Origin: Paenibacillus sp. JDR-2
GTDB taxonomy: Bacteria > Bacillota > Bacilli > Paenibacillales > Paenibacillaceae
NCBI RefSeq assembly: GCF_000023585.1
Contig: NC_012914.1
Span: 5,587,501-5,651,500, forward strand
DNA: 64,000 bases
Direction of reading: 5' to 3'
How positions within the stretch are numbered: position 1 is the first letter of the stretch; each line of letters opens with the position of its first letter. Shown here piece by piece: positions 60,656 to 64,000 of this stretch. A program made the translations under genes and the position numbers. Under the pieces are notes generated by a model, which ran no database searches, was not told the origin of the DNA, and worked only from the letters and a program-made list of their open reading frames with translations.

Positions 60656-61588
60656 TTATTTTAGCTCATAATAATCCATCGTCGAGGTCTCCACGAAACC
60701 ACACGATTGATAGAGCCGGAGTGCATTGTCGTTCTCCACGGCCACTTGCAGCATTATATCCCCTGCGTTCGATTCCTTCAACTTATCTATCGCCTTCAAG
60801 AGAATCGCTCTTCCATAGCCATTGCCACGATACTCGGGCAGAACGCCCAGACCATATATGCCCCCGATGCCGGGAGACAGCTGGATATGGACTTTCCCGA
60901 TGGCCTTATGATCAGCTTCTGCAAGATAGATGGTCATGCCCCTCTTTTCTTCCTCCTCAGGCAGGATCATCCCTTCCAAAAGTGCGCTTGTCTCCTCAGT
61001 CTCCTCATCACCCAGTTTGTCCCCAAAGTATATCGCATTCTGCCGGTGAATCTCCCACGCATCGGCGTTTGTCGCCTTCCGAAATATAATGCCCTCTAAG
61101 TCATTGTGTATCTCCGGTCGATGCACCCGGAGATACATCTCATGCTCAGAATGATGGTACTCTGCACCGGTTCCTTGAATGAACGCTTGTCCGGCTTCTG
61201 ACTTCCGATCGCTTAAGAAAAGCATACTTTTGGAAGATCTGCGCCTCCACTCAGCCATAACCAGCCTGCTTAGTGTTCCAAAAACTCCTTGGCGCCTGTA
61301 TTCTGGATGCACCATGCCGTTCACTTCGAGCGGTGTACCTGCTCCGCCGAATTCGCAAATCCCCATATAGCCAATTAACTCATGTCCATCGAAGTACATG
61401 AATTCATTGATTTGGTGGATCTCCGCGCAGTCAGTCCCTGAATATACGCCAAGCTTGTAGTCCAACTCGAGCTTCAGCGTCGTCTGATCTTCGCGAATGC
61501 ATCGTTCTTGGAGTCTGTTAATCAAGCCATAGTCTTCTTGGTAGATTCCCTCTCTGAGTTTCAACCACGGGTTACGGATACTTTTCAT
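60656..61588 (-). CDS. Two-domain GNAT acetyltransferase
   Basis: 310 residues with two GNAT modules: one near 50-150 (VNGMVHPEYRRQGVFGTLSRL) and one near 180-300 (YGLGVLPEYRGNGYGRAILLKAIDKL, the better acetyl-CoA site). Substrate unknown. The ATG at 61588 has GAGGTG eight bases upstream; the longer frame joins the preceding SUKH remnant. Confidence 0.88.
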   Translation of the reverse strand: MKSIRNPWLKLREGIYQEDYGLINRLQERCIREDQTTLKLELDYKLGVYSGTDCAEIHQINEFMYFDGHELIGYMGICEFGGAGTPLEVNGMVHPEYRRQGVFGTLSRLVMAEWRRRSSKSMLFLSDRKSEAGQAFIQGTGAEYHHSEHEMYLRVHRPEIHNDLEGIIFRKATNADAWEIHRQNAIYFGDKLGDEETEETSALLEGMILPEEEEKRGMTIYLAEADHKAIGKVHIQLSPGIGGIYGLGVLPEYRGNGYGRAILLKAIDKLKESNAGDIMLQVAVENDNALRLYQSCGFVETSTMDYYELK

Positions 61589-61596
61589 GTGACACC

Positions 61597-61803
61597 TCAT
61601 TTGATCTGATTGCGGAAGCTGGTCACTGTTGAAGTGACCGGCTTCCATAGAATCTCGCTGAACAGGACCAGAAATAACGGCAAGTTTTTTGCTTGTAAGT
61701 ATGCTCGGTACTCAGAAGGCAGCCGGTGATTTATTATAGTTTCAAACTGAAGAGTTGCTGTTTCGGTTAGCTCCCCATACTTATTTGAATTAATAAATTC
61801 CAT
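61597..61803 (-). pseudogene. SMI1/KNR4 (SUKH)-like gene fragment
   Basis: 68 residues. The first 45 (ETATLQFETIINHRLPSEYRAYLQAKN) are the start of a SUKH domain, known in contact-dependent toxin immunity. After AKN the frame diverges (LPLFLVLFSEILWKP), so only the N-terminus remains. Normal length is about 130-150 residues. Confidence 0.6.
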
Positions 61804-61860
61804 AGTGTTTCTCCCTGTAGCGATTTTCTGATATGCTTCTAATATTTATTTCAATCATTC

Positions 61861-61887
61861 ATCAAAGTATCCCGCCCTTTAGTTGAA
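61861..61887. repeat. Cassette element 23 (D site)
   Basis: ATCAAAGTATC, CCGCC, CTTTAGTTGAA, then a half hairpin (TGGCAGC) whose partner arm is lost. The unit to its right has the opposite orientation. Confidence 0.65.
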
Positions 61888-62018
61888 CAATGGCAGCAAT
61901 ATAATCCCGTAAAAAAGGAGCAGCCCCTCCTTCGTAAGCTAAGAATTACGGAGATCACGTTTGGGCGCGTGTCGCGTACTCTATCGAGAAAGGATTTTGA
62001 TTCGCGGAGGCAACGACA

Positions 62019-62807
62019 ATGGGATATTACGTAACGGTAGAGCAAGGTGTAAAGCTCTACGTAGAGGACATCAACCCGGGAGGAAACAAGACGATCGTGT
62101 TTCTTCATGGCTGGCCGCTCAGCCATGAGCAGTTCGAGTATCAGTTCGATGTGCTTCCGAGCGCAGGGTTTCGCTGCATCGGTATCGACTGGCGCGGCTT
62201 CGGTAAGTCAGATCGTCCCTATGGGGGTTATACCTTAGATCGGCTTGCGGACGATATCCGAGCAGTCGTTGATGCGCTACAGTTGAAAGAATTCGTGCTC
62301 GTCGGACATTCGACCGGAGGCGCAATAGCTATCAAATACGTGGTGCGTTACAATGGCGGAGACGTATCCAAGCTCGTGCTAATAGATGCGGCAGCGCCAA
62401 GGGGCTTCACCAAGGAGACTGCGGCACAGCTGCTAAAACAAACGTTGAATGACCGGGCAAATATGATGCGCGGCGTAACTGACATTTTCTTCTTCCAGTA
62501 TATCACCAAGCCACTCTCGGACTGGTTCAATCAGTTAGGCATGCAAGCTGCCGGCTGGTCAACAGCCGCGATCATCATCATGCTGAGCGACTTCGATCTG
62601 AATGCCGACCTGCCAAGCATCCAAGTGCCGACATTGATCGTGCATGGCATTCACGACAAGGTTATTCCATTCAGCCAGGCAGAAGAGATGCATCGAAAAA
62701 TCCCCCATTCACGGCTCGTGCCGTTCATGTACAGCGGCCACGGTTCGTTCTACGAAGAGCGCGACAAGCTCAATGAGTTACTTCGGGAGTTCACTGTAAT
62801 GAACTAA
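62019..62807 (+). CDS. Alpha/beta hydrolase (haloperoxidase-like)
   Basis: 262 residues. The nucleophile elbow GHSTGG (Ser near 98), oxyanion segment HGWPLSHEQFEYQ, acid in VHGIHDKVIP and final His in YSGHGSFYEE make up the catalytic set of non-heme chloroperoxidase-like esterases. Substrate unknown. It is the only plus-strand gene in the second array and GC-richer than the others. GGAGG lies ten bases before the ATG. Confidence 0.9.
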   Translation: MGYYVTVEQGVKLYVEDINPGGNKTIVFLHGWPLSHEQFEYQFDVLPSAGFRCIGIDWRGFGKSDRPYGGYTLDRLADDIRAVVDALQLKEFVLVGHSTGGAIAIKYVVRYNGGDVSKLVLIDAAAPRGFTKETAAQLLKQTLNDRANMMRGVTDIFFFQYITKPLSDWFNQLGMQAAGWSTAAIIIMLSDFDLNADLPSIQVPTLIVHGIHDKVIPFSQAEEMHRKIPHSRLVPFMYSGHGSFYEERDKLNELLREFTVMN

Positions 62808-62924
62808 ATGAAGAAAACGACAGCCTTTTTGTGATATGCATAATCGTCTAATTCCTTCCAAAATCGCCTTCGATAATAAGTAATAATGCATCGGATAGTT
62901 ATTAATCATTTATTCAAGATAGTT

Positions 62925-63020
62925 CCCACTCTATCCTGCCCTTCTTTAATAAATAAGGCAGCTGATCCTCAGACCGGCTGCCTTTACGTTGTTTCCAACT
63001 ATCGTTTCCCGATAGTTCAA
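62925..63020. repeat. Cassette element 24
   Basis: D site 62925-62951 (CTGCC), hairpin 62955-62984 (AAGGCAG / CTGCCTT), P site 62994-63020 (TCCAACTATCG, TTTCC, CGATAGTTCAA). Confidence 0.85.
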
Positions 63021-63253
63021 CTTCGCCTCAAATCTTCTTGAGCCAATTCTAGAGCAATTGCCAATTTAATACGGTCTTTCTTGGTAAGTCCAATCATGTA
63101 TTCTGATACCGTCATTGTTTCAATTATAGGCTCTACGCTCAAAGCATAACTGTTGGTCTCGATTATCGTGACTGTATCTGTATTTATGAGGTAAGTTATG
63201 ATGTCCTCCCCTTGCTCTGGTACGCCGTGACTAAGTTCAATTTCATCTCATCA
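63017..63253 (-). pseudogene. ORF fragment between elements 24 and 25
   Basis: An open minus-strand frame without a good start reads DEIELSHGVPEQGEDIITYL then INTDTVTIIETNSYALSVEP and MIGLTKKDRIKLAIALELAQ. It looks like the C-terminal part of a small protein whose start was lost or lies in another frame (ATGAAATTG after GGTGATGAG). Its stop lies in the P site of element 24. Family unknown. Confidence 0.45.
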
Positions 63254-63266
63254 CCCTATATGGTTG

Positions 63267-63327
63267 ATTCAATATCGTTCCTCGTTAGCTCAACAAAAAC
63301 AGCAACCGGCAAGTAACCGGGTACTGT
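63267..63327. repeat. Cassette element 25 (site then hairpin)
   Basis: Site 63267-63293 (ATTCAATATCG, TTCCT, CGTTAGCTCAA) followed by hairpin 63299-63327 (ACAGCAACCGG / CCGGGTACTGT). Same reversed order as element 5. Confidence 0.65.
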
Positions 63328-63345
63328 CGAGTTATTTTAAAGTAA

Positions 63346-63747
63346 TCATACCCTTTGCTCAGATAATACTGCTTCATTAATAAATTCTAGCTGTTTAGAT
63401 AATGTTTTTTTAACTGGACAGTTCATTACCTTTCTCAACACTACTTCCTTGGTTTCTTTATCGATTGATCCTGAAATGTCAATTTGGTACTTAAATATAG
63501 TCTTTACTTCGTTGCTTCTATCCAATTCAACTGTAACATTAACCCCGTCGTAAGATACATTCATAAAGTCCAATATCATTCTCGTAGTAATATTTAAACA
63601 CGAAGCATAAGCGGATTCTATCAGATCATGTGGTCTAAAATATTTTCCACTCCCCCCTTTCTCTTCAGTAACATCAGAATAAATTTCGGAAGTACCATTA
63701 AAAATTTCCGTAATATAAGTTTCGCTTCCACTTGTTGAGATAACCAC
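63346..63747 (-). CDS. OsmC-family peroxiredoxin-like protein
   Basis: 133 residues. The two OsmC cysteines are visible: YASCLNITTRMIL near 50 and NCPVKKTLSKQL near 111. The family reduces organic hydroperoxides. The central EKGG and HDLIESAYASC match the short YhfA-type branch. A cassette gene. Confidence 0.88.
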   Translation of the reverse strand: MVISTSGSETYITEIFNGTSEIYSDVTEEKGGSGKYFRPHDLIESAYASCLNITTRMILDFMNVSYDGVNVTVELDRSNEVKTIFKYQIDISGSIDKETKEVVLRKVMNCPVKKTLSKQLEFINEAVLSEQRV

Positions 63748-63866
63748 TGTATTCCCTCCAATTATTTATATTAAGGATAACTGTATTATTGCTCTTACGA
63801 TGATAGTAGTGAAATATATTAAAACAATTTATTTAATAGTTATAACCTATAAATAATTCTTGATCG

Positions 63867-63962
63867 AATCTACTATCCTGCCCTTTCGCTCAATAAAAGC
63901 TGCAGCTGATCCTCGATCTGCTGCAGCTTTATTGATTGAACTATAGTCTCCCGTTAACGGTA
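63867..63962. repeat. Cassette element 26
   Basis: D site 63867-63893 (CTGCC), hairpin 63896-63930 (AAAGCTGCAGC / GCTGCAGCTTT), P site 63936-63962 (TTGAACTATAG, TCTCC, CGTTAACGGTA). Confidence 0.85.
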
Positions 63963-63971
63963 TGACATTTC

Positions 63972-64000
63972 TTAATCAGCGAGAGCACGTTTTATGATCG
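63972..64000 (-). CDS. 3' end of a gene at the window edge (partial)
   Basis: Nine codons ending IIKRALAD and TAA fit the expected position of a cassette gene just before element 26. Too short to identify. Confidence 0.3.

Larger units (their letters stand above)
60252..64000 (-). other. Integron-like cassette array, second block
   Basis: Six more elements (21-26) with the same P/D sites as the first block, enclosing an acetyltransferase, a SUKH fragment, an alpha/beta hydrolase on the plus strand, a fragment ORF, OsmC and an edge gene. It is more decayed than the first block and continues past the right edge. Confidence 0.65.

Noticed and set aside
36279..64000. A classical integron with integrase
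   Set aside because: No tyrosine recombinase frame is present in the window and the core differs from GTTRRRY, so I call it integron-like only.

Overview
The window reads as low-to-mid GC, spore-forming Firmicutes chromosome, most likely Paenibacillus or a close relative. Supporting signs are a GerQ spore-coat protein, an alpha/beta small acid-soluble spore protein, a YjcZ-like sporulation miniprotein, a tryptophan T-box leader, AGGAGG-type ribosome binding sites and sigma-A promoters. The taxon is inferred from gene content, not from a search.

Bases 1-36,270 are an ordinary chromosomal backbone: an mntABCD-type metal ABC transporter, a class B penicillin-binding protein, a transglutaminase-like membrane protein, a small Toprim protein, Sco/CtaB cytochrome oxidase assembly factors, spore proteins, T-box-controlled trpS, a permease pair with His/Asp-rich segments, a chemotaxis receptor, secreted wall enzymes, a sugar oxidoreductase/isomerase pair, a four-domain CoA-disulfide reductase with its ArsR regulator, a glucuronate isomerase-like enzyme with an AraC regulator, and an MBL hydrolase/TetR operon with paired operators. 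An IS1182-type element (25,306-26,860) sits in a terminator hairpin and has duplicated it exactly.

From 36,279 to 51,124, and again from 60,252 to the end, the layout changes. Small, mostly AT-rich genes, nearly all on the minus strand, stand one per unit: GNAT and NUDIX enzymes, phosphotransferase-like kinases, a HAD phosphatase, P-loop kinases, an IMP cyclohydrolase-like protein, a HEAT-repeat protein, OsmC and unknowns. They are separated by a recurring ~60-100 bp element. A full element has two near-identical 27-bp sites, each with an 11-bp arm, a 5-bp spacer and an 11-bp inverted arm, and a GC-rich hairpin between them. I call the site beside the preceding gene's stop codon the P site (spacer TTCCC/TTCTC) and the site beside the next gene's start the D site (spacer CTGCC). 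Folded as one strand, the arms pair and the two spacers face each other unpaired. This is the architecture of integron attC sites, although the core is not an exact attC match. I recognise 23 P-type and about 14 D-type sites. No recombinase gene is visible in the window, so the enzyme must be elsewhere. This integron-like array in a Firmicute is the main finding.

The first array is broken at 43,448-45,851 by two Tn7-type ends (TGT, 8 bp, AATAAAGT..TTAGACTG repeats) that face away from each other around 2.2 kb of ordinary genes (SPFH, NfeD, a small protein and a gene truncated exactly at the boundary). The arrays therefore look like cargo of Tn7-like elements.

Between the arrays, 51,427-59,739 is a compact minus-strand operon with all three enzymes needed to mineralise cyanuric acid (ring-opening amidohydrolase, biuret hydrolase, allophanate hydrolase), plus an ABC importer, a cupin protein and a PucR regulator.
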